NCBI RefSeq assembly: GCF_035539115.1
Contig: NZ_DATLJA010000022.1
Coordinates: forward strand, 11,530-75,529
Reading direction: 5' to 3'
Source of the DNA: Desulfitobacterium_A sp035539115
GTDB lineage: Bacteria; Bacillota; Desulfitobacteriia; Desulfitobacteriales; Desulfitobacteriaceae
Length of the DNA: 64,000 nucleotides
Shown: positions 15,857 through 25,519 of the stretch, one piece after another
Layout: each line of letters opens with the position of its first letter
How positions within the stretch are numbered: position 1 is the stretch's first letter
Position numbers and translations under genes: made by a program
Notes under the pieces: generated by a model
What the model saw: only the letters and a program-made list of their open reading frames with translations
The model's database searches: none
Told to the model about the DNA's origin: nothing

Positions 15857-17380
15857 TTAAGGTTTATTAAATCGAAGGATTACTTGAGTCCCTGCAGGTG
15901 AGGAATAGATATCTATTTTTCCTTTGTGTCGGTTAATGATTTTCTTACAGATCATTATACCTAATCCGGTTCCTTGTTCCTTGGTTGTAAAAAAAGGTGT
16001 TCCTACTTTATCCATGAGTTCTTGAGGAATACCGCTGCCCTCATCCTCTACCTCGAAAACTACACTCTCTTTTTCTGTATAGGTCTTAAGGTAAAGTGAA
16101 CTTCCTGGATTCATTGCTTCCAAGCTGTTTCGTACTAAATTTAGGATGACCTGACGCATCTCTTGATCATCCAGATAGATATCAGGAACCGCTTGAAGAT
16201 CGAACTTGACCCATTTATTTTGACCGGCAGCATCCGCTTCAATTAGAGGAAACATTTTTTTTATGATTGAATTAAGATTTTGTAACTGAAGTGTTGGTAT
16301 CTTATTCGTACCGATTACAAGAAATTCAGATAAGATTTGATTCGCGCGATCCATTTCTTCAATCATTAGCTCAAAATATTCCTTATAAGGACTACAATCC
16401 TCTTTTTCGCCCAACTTTTGTAAAAAGCCTCGGACAGTGGCCAGCGGATTCCGCACTTCGTGACCTATGCCAAGCGCCGTCACATTAATCAAATTTACCC
16501 GTTCAATACGCGACATTTCCAATTCCATTTGTCGGCGTTCTGTGATATCACGAGCAATGATCGAAATACCTGTTGTTTTGCCTGCTTCTTGAATCCGCGA
16601 GATTGTAAGCGAGACATTGATGGAGTGGCCATCCTTGCACATCCATAGGGTTTCAAAGCGATCCGAATTATCACCCTGAACAACCCGATTTAGGTTTTTC
16701 TGAACCTCATGCGTTAAATTCTTGGGAATAAACAGGAAGACCGAGTTTCCTAAGATTTCTTCTCTAGAATACCCATACAACTTCTCCGCAGCCTTATTCC
16801 AGCTTGAAATATTCCCATCCAAATCTAATCCGATAACTGCAACCTCCGTAGACTCTACAATCGCCGCAAGACGGGATAACTGTTCTTCATTTTTGATTCG
16901 TGCTCGAACTTCATCTTTTAGTTTTTGATTTGCCTTTTCAAGTTCATCGGTTCGCAACTTAACCATTTCTTCAAGGTGATTCTGATAACGTTTGAGTTCG
17001 CTTTCAACCCTTTTTCGTTCTGAAATATCGCGAATAGTATTCAACCCGATCTTTTGGTTCTTATAAACGATCTCCTTGCAATTACATTCGACATAAATAC
17101 GTTTCCCATCCGAACGGCGATGGATTGCCGTAAACGAAATACCCTTCGGGGCCTTAAGAAAGATATCCTGTAAAGTGAGCTCCTCCATACCCTCGTCACC
17201 ATTGGGACAAAGTTCAATAATTTTCATACTCTTAAACTTTCCAATATTATACCCATACATTAATTCAGCAGCAGGATTAGCATCGATTATTTCGCCATTT
17301 CGGTTCGCTAATAGAATTGCATCCTGGGTTTTCTCGAAAATAAGCTGATAAAAACCAGCCAAATACTCACCCGCATCCAA
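15857..17380 (-). CDS. PAS-domain sensor histidine kinase
   Basis: This is a 507-residue cytoplasmic kinase with no membrane segments. PAS domain 1 is at about 10-125 (ILLANRNGEIIDANPAAELM), followed by a coiled coil (LKRYQNHLEEMVKLRTDEL, to about 175), PAS domain 2 at about 175-290 with PAC end ISIIARDITERRQ, a HisKA phosphoacceptor at about 305 (GIGHEVRNPLATVRGFL), and an HATPase domain with N box LNLVRNSLEAM and G boxes DEGSGIP and GTGLGIMI. The HisKA sequence resembles the orphan sporulation kinases that feed Spo0F/Spo0A. No response regulator gene is adjacent, which fits an orphan. The start is TTG with GGGAGAG seven bases upstream. Confidence 0.88.
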   Translation of the reverse strand: MDAGEYLAGFYQLIFEKTQDAILLANRNGEIIDANPAAELMYGYNIGKFKSMKIIELCPNGDEGMEELTLQDIFLKAPKGISFTAIHRRSDGKRIYVECNCKEIVYKNQKIGLNTIRDISERKRVESELKRYQNHLEEMVKLRTDELEKANQKLKDEVRARIKNEEQLSRLAAIVESTEVAVIGLDLDGNISSWNKAAEKLYGYSREEILGNSVFLFIPKNLTHEVQKNLNRVVQGDNSDRFETLWMCKDGHSINVSLTISRIQEAGKTTGISIIARDITERRQMELEMSRIERVNLINVTALGIGHEVRNPLATVRGFLQKLGEKEDCSPYKEYFELMIEEMDRANQILSEFLVIGTNKIPTLQLQNLNSIIKKMFPLIEADAAGQNKWVKFDLQAVPDIYLDDQEMRQVILNLVRNSLEAMNPGSSLYLKTYTEKESVVFEVEDEGSGIPQELMDKVGTPFFTTKEQGTGLGIMICKKIINRHKGKIDIYSSPAGTQVILRFNKP

Positions 17381-17677
17381 ATACTTTCTCTCCCATCTTC
17401 TCTACAAACACTATTTAGCTTGTTCTTGATATTCCGCCAAATTCCTTCTTAAACTCTTAAAATTCTTCACTATTTTACATTTTTCTTCCTTAATTCTCAG
17501 TGAGGGATCAAAAAAAAGTAATCTCTAGAGATAATATTTATCTGAGATGTTGCCTTAACGAATTTCCGCTGGGAGAAAAATAAATTTTAAACTGTGATCT
17601 GAATCATTTGGCTCGCCTCTTTAATCCTTTATAATATAACCATCAAAGGAGCTAAGTGCTCTAAGGAGGTTACCGCA

Positions 17678-17869
17678 ATGACTGCAAAAGTGGATAAAAG
17701 TGCGTGTATCGGGTGTGGGCTCTGTTCTTCAACGTGCCCCAATGTTTTCCGTATGGAAGATGACGGATTGGCAAGTGTGTATACGGACCCTGTACCGGAT
17801 GCTGACAAGGAATCCGTTCAAGAAGCCTGTGAAAGTTGCCCTGTGAGTGCCATTAGCATCGAAGATTAA
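17678..17869 (+). CDS. 4Fe-4S ferredoxin (single-cluster type)
   Basis: This is a 63-residue electron carrier. The motif CIGCGLCSSTCPNVF supplies three cluster cysteines, and the fourth is in CESCPVSAI near the C-terminus. The spacing fits ferredoxins with one 4Fe-4S cluster; the two extra cysteines (in SSTCP and ACES) may form a disulfide or a second, incomplete site. TAAGGAGG lies 7-8 bases before the ATG and a TATAAT-like box at about 17626-17635. It is a single-gene unit with a hairpin after it. Its redox partner is not apparent from the neighbours. Confidence 0.9.
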   Translation: MTAKVDKSACIGCGLCSSTCPNVFRMEDDGLASVYTDPVPDADKESVQEACESCPVSAISIED

Positions 17870-17887
17870 TATAGGCACGGCAAATGT

Positions 17888-17922
17888 GCAAAGAACTGTT
17901 CCTCTGAGGTGCAGTTCTTTGC
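17888..17922 (+). terminator. probable terminator after the ferredoxin gene
   Basis: GCAAAGAACTG pairs with CAGTTCTTTGC. No clean T run follows (TGTATA), so it is a weaker call. Confidence 0.5.
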
Positions 17923-17965
17923 TGTATACCCATAGGGCTATCTGAGAGCTAAGTACTTCTTAGGA

Positions 17966-18922
17966 CTACCCTCTTCCTCCATGAAATTCCGGTAGTGGCA
18001 TTTCTAAAATTCTAAGATAGTGATTGGTCTCACGTAGAACATGATCGGCCAGCAAAGCTGAAATTGTGGATTTAAGTTGGCAAGCGAGAATTAATTCTGC
18101 GTTCGTCGCTTTAAAATCTTTAAGGCTCAAGGTTGCCGCGTAAGTTTCTCGGGTAATTTGCTGGAGATTAGTTTTTGCCTGGGTCCCATCCTCAAATTCT
18201 TCTTGGATTTTTTTAAATGCTTTGGCATGCATATTTGCTTTTTCAATCAAAGGCTCTTCCTTCGGGTCTAAGAGTTGGCGAATCACTTCGGCATGCTCTT
18301 TCATGATCTGATTCCAAAACATTTCCATCTCAACCCTATGGAAAGTTGGATCAACCAGTTGCCCCCTCTGTAAGCGCAGGATGTGTTTCATATACATTTT
18401 TGTTTCATCCAATTGATGCTGAAAAATCGAGGGAAGATTGTGCGTGAAGAGGCAGCATGCTTTGGTGACGTCATCATAAACTCGTTGCAGGAAAGCGGCC
18501 ATAGCTTGCGCACAAGTAAGTGCCTTTTCATTGAGCACACAAATTTTTTCTTCAATTCCAGTACCCGGGGGAATCATTCCCATTCCCGGCTGTAAATTTA
18601 ACTCATTAACTGTGAGTTGCGTATTAATGGCAATACCACTGAGTTCTAACATCTTTTGTTCGGCCATTAATGTTTTATCGGTAAAGAGCTCCCCAGATTG
18701 TAACACCTCGGCACTAATCACCCCTGGAGCCAGACAAATGGCCTCATATAAAATCTCCTCAAATTTACATTTAAAATTCTCCGCCTCCTGAAGTAATGCA
18801 ACATCTTTACACTCGAAACCATCCTCATCAAAAATGGCATGTTCTTTCATAATCCGTGCCCAGAAAAGATGGAGTTCCAAAGATTCCCGGACAAAGTCGC
18901 CCGTCATTGGCATGGTGCTCAT
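17966..18922 (-). CDS. DUF2935 domain protein (ferritin-like duplicated helical bundle)
   Basis: This is a 318-residue protein with two related halves. The first begins LELHLFWARIMKEHAIFD near residue 14 and the second VEMEMFWNQIMKEHAEVI near residue 196. Each carries a repeated F-W-x-x-I-M-K-E-H-A motif and a distal E-x-x-H or E-T-N-H motif. This is the Pfam DUF2935 pattern, common in spore-forming Firmicutes. Its conserved Glu and His residues suggest a metal-binding helical bundle, but no function is established. AAAGGAG precedes the ATG. It is flanked by hairpins and appears monocistronic. Confidence 0.8.
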   Translation of the reverse strand: MSTMPMTGDFVRESLELHLFWARIMKEHAIFDEDGFECKDVALLQEAENFKCKFEEILYEAICLAPGVISAEVLQSGELFTDKTLMAEQKMLELSGIAINTQLTVNELNLQPGMGMIPPGTGIEEKICVLNEKALTCAQAMAAFLQRVYDDVTKACCLFTHNLPSIFQHQLDETKMYMKHILRLQRGQLVDPTFHRVEMEMFWNQIMKEHAEVIRQLLDPKEEPLIEKANMHAKAFKKIQEEFEDGTQAKTNLQQITRETYAATLSLKDFKATNAELILACQLKSTISALLADHVLRETNHYLRILEMPLPEFHGGRG

Positions 18923-19007
18923 AGCCCCTACTCCTTTCGTACATGCCTACACATGAAATATTCTTGACACATCGTATGCCGGGAAAAGAAATTTGTCACT
19001 ATTTACG

Positions 19008-19049
19008 CATAAAAATGACCGTCTCTCCCAGAGCCGGTCATTTTTATGC
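19008..19049 (-). terminator. terminator of the YcdB/SLH gene (bidirectional form)
   Basis: GCATAAAAATGACCG and CGGTCATTTTTATGC form a long stem with A and T runs at the outer ends. It lies about 25 bases past the stop of the gene at 19073. Confidence 0.8.
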
Positions 19050-19072
19050 CTTAATTCATATTTTCTCTCTTC

Positions 19073-21340
19073 TTACCATTTGACTCCTAAGGTCTCAACC
19101 AACGCATACGCTCCTTCAGCTCGAGTCATGACTCGTCCCGGTTCAAAATCTGCTCCGTCAATTTTCATCAATCCTAAACCCTTTACCAGAGCTACGTACC
19201 CCACGGCAGGATTATCAACTTTCACATCCTTATAAGGACTTTGAAACAAGCTTGGAATCTGAGCGATATTTTCCAAATTCAGAATTCGAATCTGCAGCTT
19301 AGCCATCAATTCTCGACTTACACCTGCTGTTGGGGACAAGTCTTCCTCCCACCAGCCTAGCTCTTTAGCCTTTTGAAGCACTTCCTCATCCTTCAAGTTA
19401 ATATTCTGCCAGGCTCCATTTTTGGCAATAATCATCGCTTTGAGAAGCGAAGTCACGGTCAAAGTATCGTCAGGTTTAAATTGTTCTTTATTTTCACCAA
19501 AAATACCCGCTTGACCTAGTAAACTGATTTCTTTCTCGGCAGATTTTCCAGCGATATCCTTAAAGTAATAAGGATGTGGCAAGTCGACTAAGGCTTGCCC
19601 CTGCCAGTCCAAGAACTGCCCTGCTTTAGCATCCATTATATTTGAGCGGGCAAGGACATTATCTAGAGAAGGTTGATAGACAAGGCGAATCTCACCTAAC
19701 CCACTAGGATTATAAATTTGCACATAGTTGAGTTCGAGAGGACGGGCTTGCAAAAATTTCTCCTCAGCGTTGCTCTGAATCATACCCTCTGAAGGGTCTG
19801 GAAAATCCAGAGTCCACCAGTTCAGATTGTAGTTTGTAATGGTTTTCGCGAACGTGTCAACCATCACTGTCATTCCGTTACTGGGAAATACAATTCCGTT
19901 CACCACACGTTGATAATTAAATTCTTGCATGGTGGAACCCTCGCCCAGACCCTTATAAGCCCCATTGAAACCCTCAACCAACTTTACATCTTGCAAATGC
20001 TGAGGTTGAATCTTGTTTAGAAATTCTTCGACGAGTTTCTGAGCAGTCGCTCGATCGATCGGAGTCATCTTCTCTGTGCCGGTAGTTACTTGTGGCGCAG
20101 TATTGAAGGCTAGCAGTTCTCCTGTCACTGCATCCAGCCGAGCTGAAACATATTGGACTCCCTCTTTGCCCTGTTGAGCAGAATTCCAATCCAACGTCCA
20201 GACTTGGTTCGGTCTATAGCTTCCATCCATCCCCAGGTTCGCATTCCTTAACGTGAGCGAATCAGGAATTGTTACCCATTTTTTAACGAATTCAACGGCT
20301 TGCTCCTGAGTGATCATCTGTGCCGTCTTTTCAACTTCCTTTGCTTCCTCCGGTGTCAGGGCAGGTTGTTGACCACTACTTTTAGCTTCTCCACCATACC
20401 CTCCATTGTCATAGGCAAGGCCATCGCCAGCTAGCCATTGTCCCTTTTCTAGCGTCACAGGTTCTCCCGTGAGAGCATCGATCATTGCATTATCGGACGG
20501 AGTACTTTGGTAAACGAGACGAGCTTGGCCCTTCGTGTTAGCGGCGAGAGGCCGAATCATCTGTGGAACATAGTATTGGAGTTGAAGCAGCTTATGCTCA
20601 CTAAACGATTGGCGAGCCTTATCATCCCCGATCACACCTTGAGCAGAAAGCAAGTCTTCTGAGCTCCAATTGACATTATAACTTGTGACTCGACCATCCC
20701 CGCCATGCACTTGAACATTGATAGCATTGCTGGGAAAAGGGATTCCATTGACCATACGTTTCCACTGAAACGAGTAAGTGACTGGTCCATAATTGTTCAG
20801 TGGAATGACCCGGGAATCCTGTGGAACATACTCTAATTCTCCTAAACGAGAAGCTAACATCTTATTCACAAGCTGTTGCGCCGTTTCCTTCGCTTCTGTA
20901 TAAGAAATTTTCGGCAAATTGAATCCCGATTCTGCTGGAAGAGTATTCTTCCAGTAATTCGTGCTTAAAATTTCACCGCTGTTCACGTCCACTTGGGCCG
21001 AAAAACTTCCGCCGTCCTGGTCTGGCTTCGACCAATTCAAAGACCAACTTTGCCGGTTATTATAACTGTTAAACCCTGAAGTAAATTGATCGAATTCCTT
21101 TGGAACCTCAAAATTTTGTTTGACTGAAGCAATCGCTTGTTCAAGACTAATGTCCGTTTTGGCTGTCGCAGCAATTATGCCCGTTCTCGCTTCAGCCCCC
21201 AAGGCTGGGATCGGAACAATCGTCTGAGCCAAGAACACGAAAGCCATGGGAAACACTAACTTACGAAACATCTTTAGCATGGGAAGCATCATCCCTTCTT
21301 CCATATTTTTCTTATACTTCTTCTCTATATTTAGACGCAT
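19073..21340 (-). CDS. secreted YcdB/YcdC-like repeat protein with C-terminal SLH-type modules
   Basis: This is a 755-residue exported protein. A signal peptide ends near ALGAEA at about residue 50. Two related units follow (about 60-310 and 340-590), each with PepSY/YcdB-like motifs such as ITQEQAVEFVKKW, WTLDWNSAQQ, VSARLDAVTGELLAFN and a matching NYNLNWWTLDFPDP or SYNVNWSSEDL segment. The C-terminus has S-layer-homology-like modules (YFKDIAGKSAEKEISLLGQA, FKPDDTLTVTSLLKAM, then FEPGRVMTRAEGAYALVETL), which would attach it to the cell wall. The function is unknown; PepSY/YcdB modules are often proposed to restrain proteases. The start is uncertain: ATG codons near 21292 and 21304 would give a shorter N-terminus before the signal peptide. 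Confidence 0.72.
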   Translation of the reverse strand: MRLNIEKKYKKNMEEGMMLPMLKMFRKLVFPMAFVFLAQTIVPIPALGAEARTGIIAATAKTDISLEQAIASVKQNFEVPKEFDQFTSGFNSYNNRQSWSLNWSKPDQDGGSFSAQVDVNSGEILSTNYWKNTLPAESGFNLPKISYTEAKETAQQLVNKMLASRLGELEYVPQDSRVIPLNNYGPVTYSFQWKRMVNGIPFPSNAINVQVHGGDGRVTSYNVNWSSEDLLSAQGVIGDDKARQSFSEHKLLQLQYYVPQMIRPLAANTKGQARLVYQSTPSDNAMIDALTGEPVTLEKGQWLAGDGLAYDNGGYGGEAKSSGQQPALTPEEAKEVEKTAQMITQEQAVEFVKKWVTIPDSLTLRNANLGMDGSYRPNQVWTLDWNSAQQGKEGVQYVSARLDAVTGELLAFNTAPQVTTGTEKMTPIDRATAQKLVEEFLNKIQPQHLQDVKLVEGFNGAYKGLGEGSTMQEFNYQRVVNGIVFPSNGMTVMVDTFAKTITNYNLNWWTLDFPDPSEGMIQSNAEEKFLQARPLELNYVQIYNPSGLGEIRLVYQPSLDNVLARSNIMDAKAGQFLDWQGQALVDLPHPYYFKDIAGKSAEKEISLLGQAGIFGENKEQFKPDDTLTVTSLLKAMIIAKNGAWQNINLKDEEVLQKAKELGWWEEDLSPTAGVSRELMAKLQIRILNLENIAQIPSLFQSPYKDVKVDNPAVGYVALVKGLGLMKIDGADFEPGRVMTRAEGAYALVETLGVKW

Positions 21341-21553
21341 TTCCTTCTCATTCTATGACGATCGAACTCAATTATTTATAAAATTTTAGCAAATATAGAA
21401 AAGTCTATAATTTTCGAAATACTTTTGCCCTCCAGGCAGGTTTTTCCTTGCCTTTGCCGAACTCTTTATCATCCTCTATAGCAAAGTATTTCTATGAAAA
21501 TAAGTATCAAATTTTCGAAGTTTAGTTTAAGTTTAGATCAGGAGTGAGGAACA

Positions 21554-22102
21554 ATGAAACAACATTTTTGGGTCGTTTCTGCCCTTCTAACCTCATTATT
21601 TTTATCAGGTTGTGCTCCCTCCACCTCCGTTTTGACTTCTGCCCATTCCCTCCAGGCGGCTCAGACTTCTAGCGTTGCTGCTGAACCCCTAACCCCGATC
21701 GATCGTAAAGAAATTGAAGATCTCACCTTGCTCTTTGCTCAAAAATATTACACCTATACCTTGGAGAACTACACTCAAGTCAATGCGTCGCTACTTCCCG
21801 TGATTACCCCAGAATATCAAGCTACATTTGAAAAGATTACAAAGAATGGATTTCTCGCAGCACAAGCAGCAAAGGCTGAATCTAAGGTCGAATCCGTTAG
21901 AATTATAGAAGTAGATAAACTTTCCCCTAATCAGGGAAAAGTTCACTTTGAATTCAAAGCCCAGGTCGCTGCCAATGGTCAAGAGACGGAAAATCGCTAT
22001 AGCACCAAGCTCGACCTGCGCAAAATTGAAGGGCATTGGAAAATCAACGCTATTCTTTCCGAACAGCCTGTAGAATTTTTTAATCTTCAAACCCTACTTT
22101 AG
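21554..22102 (+). CDS. hypothetical lipoprotein
   Basis: This 182-residue protein has a lipoprotein signal (VVSALLTSLFLSGC, cysteine at residue 20). Residues about 50-180 have one helix (DRKEIEDLTLLFAQKYYTYT) followed by strands ending in LRKIEGHWKINAIL, an arrangement like NTF2-like or SnoaL-type cystatin folds found in secreted Firmicute proteins. The family is not recognised. GGAGTGAGG precedes the ATG. It is divergent from the YcdB/SLH gene across about 210 bases, and a terminator follows. Confidence 0.7.
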   Translation: MKQHFWVVSALLTSLFLSGCAPSTSVLTSAHSLQAAQTSSVAAEPLTPIDRKEIEDLTLLFAQKYYTYTLENYTQVNASLLPVITPEYQATFEKITKNGFLAAQAAKAESKVESVRIIEVDKLSPNQGKVHFEFKAQVAANGQETENRYSTKLDLRKIEGHWKINAILSEQPVEFFNLQTLL

Positions 22103-22113
22103 CGGAATTCAAC

Positions 22114-22158
22114 AAAGGGGCATCTCGCTTCGTTTTCCGAAGAAAGATGCCCCTTTTC
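22114..22158 (+). terminator. Rho-independent terminator
   Basis: AAAGGGGCATCT pairs with AGATGCCCCTTT and TTC/TATA follows. It ends the lipoprotein gene. Confidence 0.85.
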
Positions 22159-22288
22159 TATATCTCTTTTTTAACTTTTCATCTGGAAATTATTCGAAAA
22201 AGTAGTATCATATCTCTATGTGTACAATGTCAAATAGAGGTTAGCTATCGAAACCCGTAGAGAGAGATCGAGAGAGGAGCCCCTCAAG

Positions 22289-23758
22289 ATGGTTGCAAAT
22301 ATAAAAAGTAGATTAAGTGAACTTAAAGATTCGCCTAAATATCGTTATCTTATTTTGGCCAACGTGTCAGTGGGGACCTTTATGTCTACTTTAGATTCAA
22401 GCATCGTCAACGTCGCTTTGCCCACAATCTCCACCCAGCTTCATACTGATTTATCCACTTTGCAGTGGGTCGTTACCGCCTATTTATTGACGATCACCAG
22501 TTTACTCCCTATCTTCGGGCGGGTCGCCGATTTAATCGGCCGCAAAAAGATATTTTCCCTTGGGTTTATCCTTTTCACCCTTGGTTCACTTTTATGCGGT
22601 TTAGCCGATAACATCTGGATGCTCGTCGGTATGCGTATCTTCCAAGCGCTTGGAGCTTCAATGCTGATGTCCAACAGCGCGGCAATTATTACTGCCAATT
22701 TCCCACCCCAGGAACGGGGGAGGGCATTAGGCTTAACCGGAACTGTGGTTGCTCTGGGAAATCTATCTGGGCCAGCCATTGGCGGACTCATAATTAGTTT
22801 CACTGGTTGGCGTTCAATTTTTTGGATCAACTTACCCATTGGTATCCTAGGTTATCTTGCCGCTCAAATGGTCCTGCCCAAGGATAAACCCCAACGGGGA
22901 GAGGAAACCTTCGATATCCTGGGAGCCATCTTTTTTACCTTGGGAATGCTAAGTCTCTTATTTGCGATCAATAACGGTCAAGACAGGGGATGGACATCCC
23001 CTGTCATTCTTCTCGGGCTCTTCCTTGGAATTCTCCTTCTAAGTCTGTTTCTCCGCTGGGAAACCAAGGTATCCCACCCGATGATCGATCTTTCTCTCTT
23101 TCGGAACCGCCCCTTTCTAATCGGGAACCTTTCCGGCTTTCTCTCCTTCGCAGCCCTGTTTACGAATACGATGCTCATGCCCTTTTACTTGCAACACGTT
23201 CTTAATTACCAACCCCTGCACGTTGGATTAATGATGTCTGTTTTCCCGATTGTCATGATTTTTGTTGCCCCAATAAGCGGTCATGTCTCAGATCGCATCG
23301 GCCCTGTTGCTTTAACAACGAGTGGCTTACTCATTACCGCGCTCGGCCTATTTTACCTCACAAGCGTGAGTGCCACTTCAACTGCTTTGCAGATTTTTCC
23401 TGGCCCGCTCCTCATAGGGCTTGGGTCTAGCCTGTTCCAATCTCCGAATAACAGCAGTGTCATGAGTTCTGTTCCGAAACCGAAACTGGGCTTAGCAGGA
23501 GGAATCAATGCTTTGGTCCGGAATTTAGGAATGGTTGTGGGGATTGCCTTATCCGTCACGCTTTTTGAAAATCGGCAAGCCGCTGCTTTGCGCGGCATCG
23601 GAAATGCAACCTCCGCCCAACAAACGTCATCGTTTCTGATTGCTTATCATACGGTTCTCTTCGTTGGAGCAGCACTTGCCTTAATCGGTGCGATCATTTC
23701 CTTGAACCGTAAAGGATACGCTTTAGCAGAAACAAGTACTCCCCGCCCAAAGTCTTGA
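22289..23758 (+). CDS. DHA2-family MFS exporter (EmrB/QacA type)
   Basis: This is a 489-residue drug:proton antiporter of the 14-helix DHA2 group. FMSTLDSSIVNVALPTI in helix 1 is the group's motif D1, GRVADLIGRKK in the loop between helices 2 and 3 is motif A, and GNLSGPAIGGLI in helix 5 is motif C. It would export toxic compounds or metabolites using proton motive force. GAGAGGAG lies about 9 bases before the ATG. Its 3' end is convergent with cydC four bases away. The substrate cannot be predicted. Confidence 0.88.
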   Translation: MVANIKSRLSELKDSPKYRYLILANVSVGTFMSTLDSSIVNVALPTISTQLHTDLSTLQWVVTAYLLTITSLLPIFGRVADLIGRKKIFSLGFILFTLGSLLCGLADNIWMLVGMRIFQALGASMLMSNSAAIITANFPPQERGRALGLTGTVVALGNLSGPAIGGLIISFTGWRSIFWINLPIGILGYLAAQMVLPKDKPQRGEETFDILGAIFFTLGMLSLLFAINNGQDRGWTSPVILLGLFLGILLLSLFLRWETKVSHPMIDLSLFRNRPFLIGNLSGFLSFAALFTNTMLMPFYLQHVLNYQPLHVGLMMSVFPIVMIFVAPISGHVSDRIGPVALTTSGLLITALGLFYLTSVSATSTALQIFPGPLLIGLGSSLFQSPNNSSVMSSVPKPKLGLAGGINALVRNLGMVVGIALSVTLFENRQAAALRGIGNATSAQQTSSFLIAYHTVLFVGAALALIGAIISLNRKGYALAETSTPRPKS

Positions 23759-23761
23759 AAA

Positions 23762-25519
23762 TTACAATACGTATTCCCACGATTTAAAAATATCCGCCCG
23801 TTCCCATAATCTTGTATAAAGCTTTCCCGCGTTTAGGAGTTCCTGATGTGTTCCCTGTTCCACGATTTCCCCCTCATTTATGACGACAATTTCATCCAAG
23901 TTTTGCACAATCGGTAGATGATGCGAGATGACTAAGACTGTCCGATTCTTCATTAAATTAAGCATTTCCTGCATAACGTCCCGTTCTGTCACTGGATCAA
24001 GCCCTGTCGTGGCTTCATCCAAAATCAGAATTGGGGCGTCTTTTAATATCACTCGAGCAATCGCCAAGCGTTGCCGTTGTCCGCCCGAGAGTTTAAGTCC
24101 TTCTTCCCCGATCATGCTTTCATACCCTTGCGGCAGGGACAGAATATAGTCATGGATTTTAGCCTTGCGGCAGGCTTCATATAATTCTTTATCCGTTGCC
24201 TGAGGTTTGGCCAGTAAGAGATTTTCCTTAACCGTAGCATTAAAAAGATGGGTTTTCTGCGTCACCACCCCCAAAAGCTGCCGTACCTCCTCCGAATTCA
24301 AGGACTTGAGTTCCTTGCCACCCAATTTTATACTTCCCTCATGGTAATCCCAATACCTCAGAAAGAGATTAACGAGACTGCTCTTGCCTGCGCCACTTGG
24401 GCCAACGATTCCTAGCTTTCCTTTCAGGGGTACTTCAAAGGAGAGATTCTTCAAAACATAGGGATCATTTTTTGTATAACGAAAACTGAGATGCGAAATT
24501 TCCAAGCAGGGAGAAGAATCCCAAGTATATGAGGAAGAAAGAGCGGGAAAAGTTTCCTCAACTTCTGGCTTTAATTCCTTCAACTCCCACAAACGATCCG
24601 CAGCTGCACGATTTTCCTCAAGGTTTTGTAAGGACATCGGTAACGCCTGAATCGCCTCAAAGCTGCTTAAGACTCCCAGCGCAAGCATCCCGAGATAGAC
24701 CCCATCGAGTTTTCCTTGTCTGACAAGGGTTATCCCTAAGACAAGCACCAGCCACATTCCCAAATTAGAAACCATTCCCAGAGCTGCCCCTGATAGCCCT
24801 GATAAGCGAGCATAACTTCTTTGCGCTAAACTATAGCTTTTTTGGGTGGCTTGGAATTTTTCCAGGTACACCGCTTCTTGTCCAAAGGAAAGCAGTTCTG
24901 TCATCCCCTGGATGAGATCAAGCGTCTGGATTTGAAGTTGGACTTTTTCCTTAAGCTTACGCTCTCCCGCTCTTTGACCTAGAGCCTTAATAATAAAAGG
25001 AATTCCAACTCCCCCGATTAAAAAAAGCGCAGCAAGGATAAGGGGCATTCTCCGGTCGAAGGGTGCCAAAAATAAACCAAACCCTAACAAGACTAGGAAA
25101 GCAACTAAGGGGGGAGCGAGCACTCGCAAATAGAGATCTTTCTGGATTTCTACATCCCCAACAATTCGGCTGAGTAAATCCCCACTCTTGATAAACATTA
25201 GTCGTGCTGGTGCTAAGGGTTCAATCGCTTCATAAACACTGACTCTAATCCGGCTTAGGATGCGGAAGGTTACATCATGAGAAACATAACGTTCACAATA
25301 ACGGAACACGGCTCGAGCAATCCCAAAAAAGCGCACGCCAACAATTACCTGCATTAAATCCATGACGGCAGGATGAAGAGCTGCTCTGGCCAAAAGATAG
25401 GCTGCTGTTGCCATCAAGCCAATATGACTGGAAATCGTCAGCGCGCTTAAAAGAAGCGCTAGCAAAATACGCCCTTTATAAGGAGCCATCTGCCGAAGTA
25501 AAAACGTAAGTCCTTTCAT
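23762..25519 (-). CDS. cydC: heterodimeric ABC exporter subunit CydC
   Basis: This 585-residue fused transmembrane-ATPase exporter half has six helices over about 15-310, Walker A GPSGAGKSS near residue 371, signature LSGGQRQR near 479 and Walker B ILILDEATTGLD. CydDC exports cysteine and glutathione-type thiols and is needed to assemble cytochrome bd. Its ATG overlaps the cydD stop by four bases. Position next to cydAB makes the CydC/CydD assignment secure against other ABC exporters of the same fold. Confidence 0.88.
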   Translation of the reverse strand: MKGLTFLLRQMAPYKGRILLALLLSALTISSHIGLMATAAYLLARAALHPAVMDLMQVIVGVRFFGIARAVFRYCERYVSHDVTFRILSRIRVSVYEAIEPLAPARLMFIKSGDLLSRIVGDVEIQKDLYLRVLAPPLVAFLVLLGFGLFLAPFDRRMPLILAALFLIGGVGIPFIIKALGQRAGERKLKEKVQLQIQTLDLIQGMTELLSFGQEAVYLEKFQATQKSYSLAQRSYARLSGLSGAALGMVSNLGMWLVLVLGITLVRQGKLDGVYLGMLALGVLSSFEAIQALPMSLQNLEENRAAADRLWELKELKPEVEETFPALSSSYTWDSSPCLEISHLSFRYTKNDPYVLKNLSFEVPLKGKLGIVGPSGAGKSSLVNLFLRYWDYHEGSIKLGGKELKSLNSEEVRQLLGVVTQKTHLFNATVKENLLLAKPQATDKELYEACRKAKIHDYILSLPQGYESMIGEEGLKLSGGQRQRLAIARVILKDAPILILDEATTGLDPVTERDVMQEMLNLMKNRTVLVISHHLPIVQNLDEIVVINEGEIVEQGTHQELLNAGKLYTRLWERADIFKSWEYVL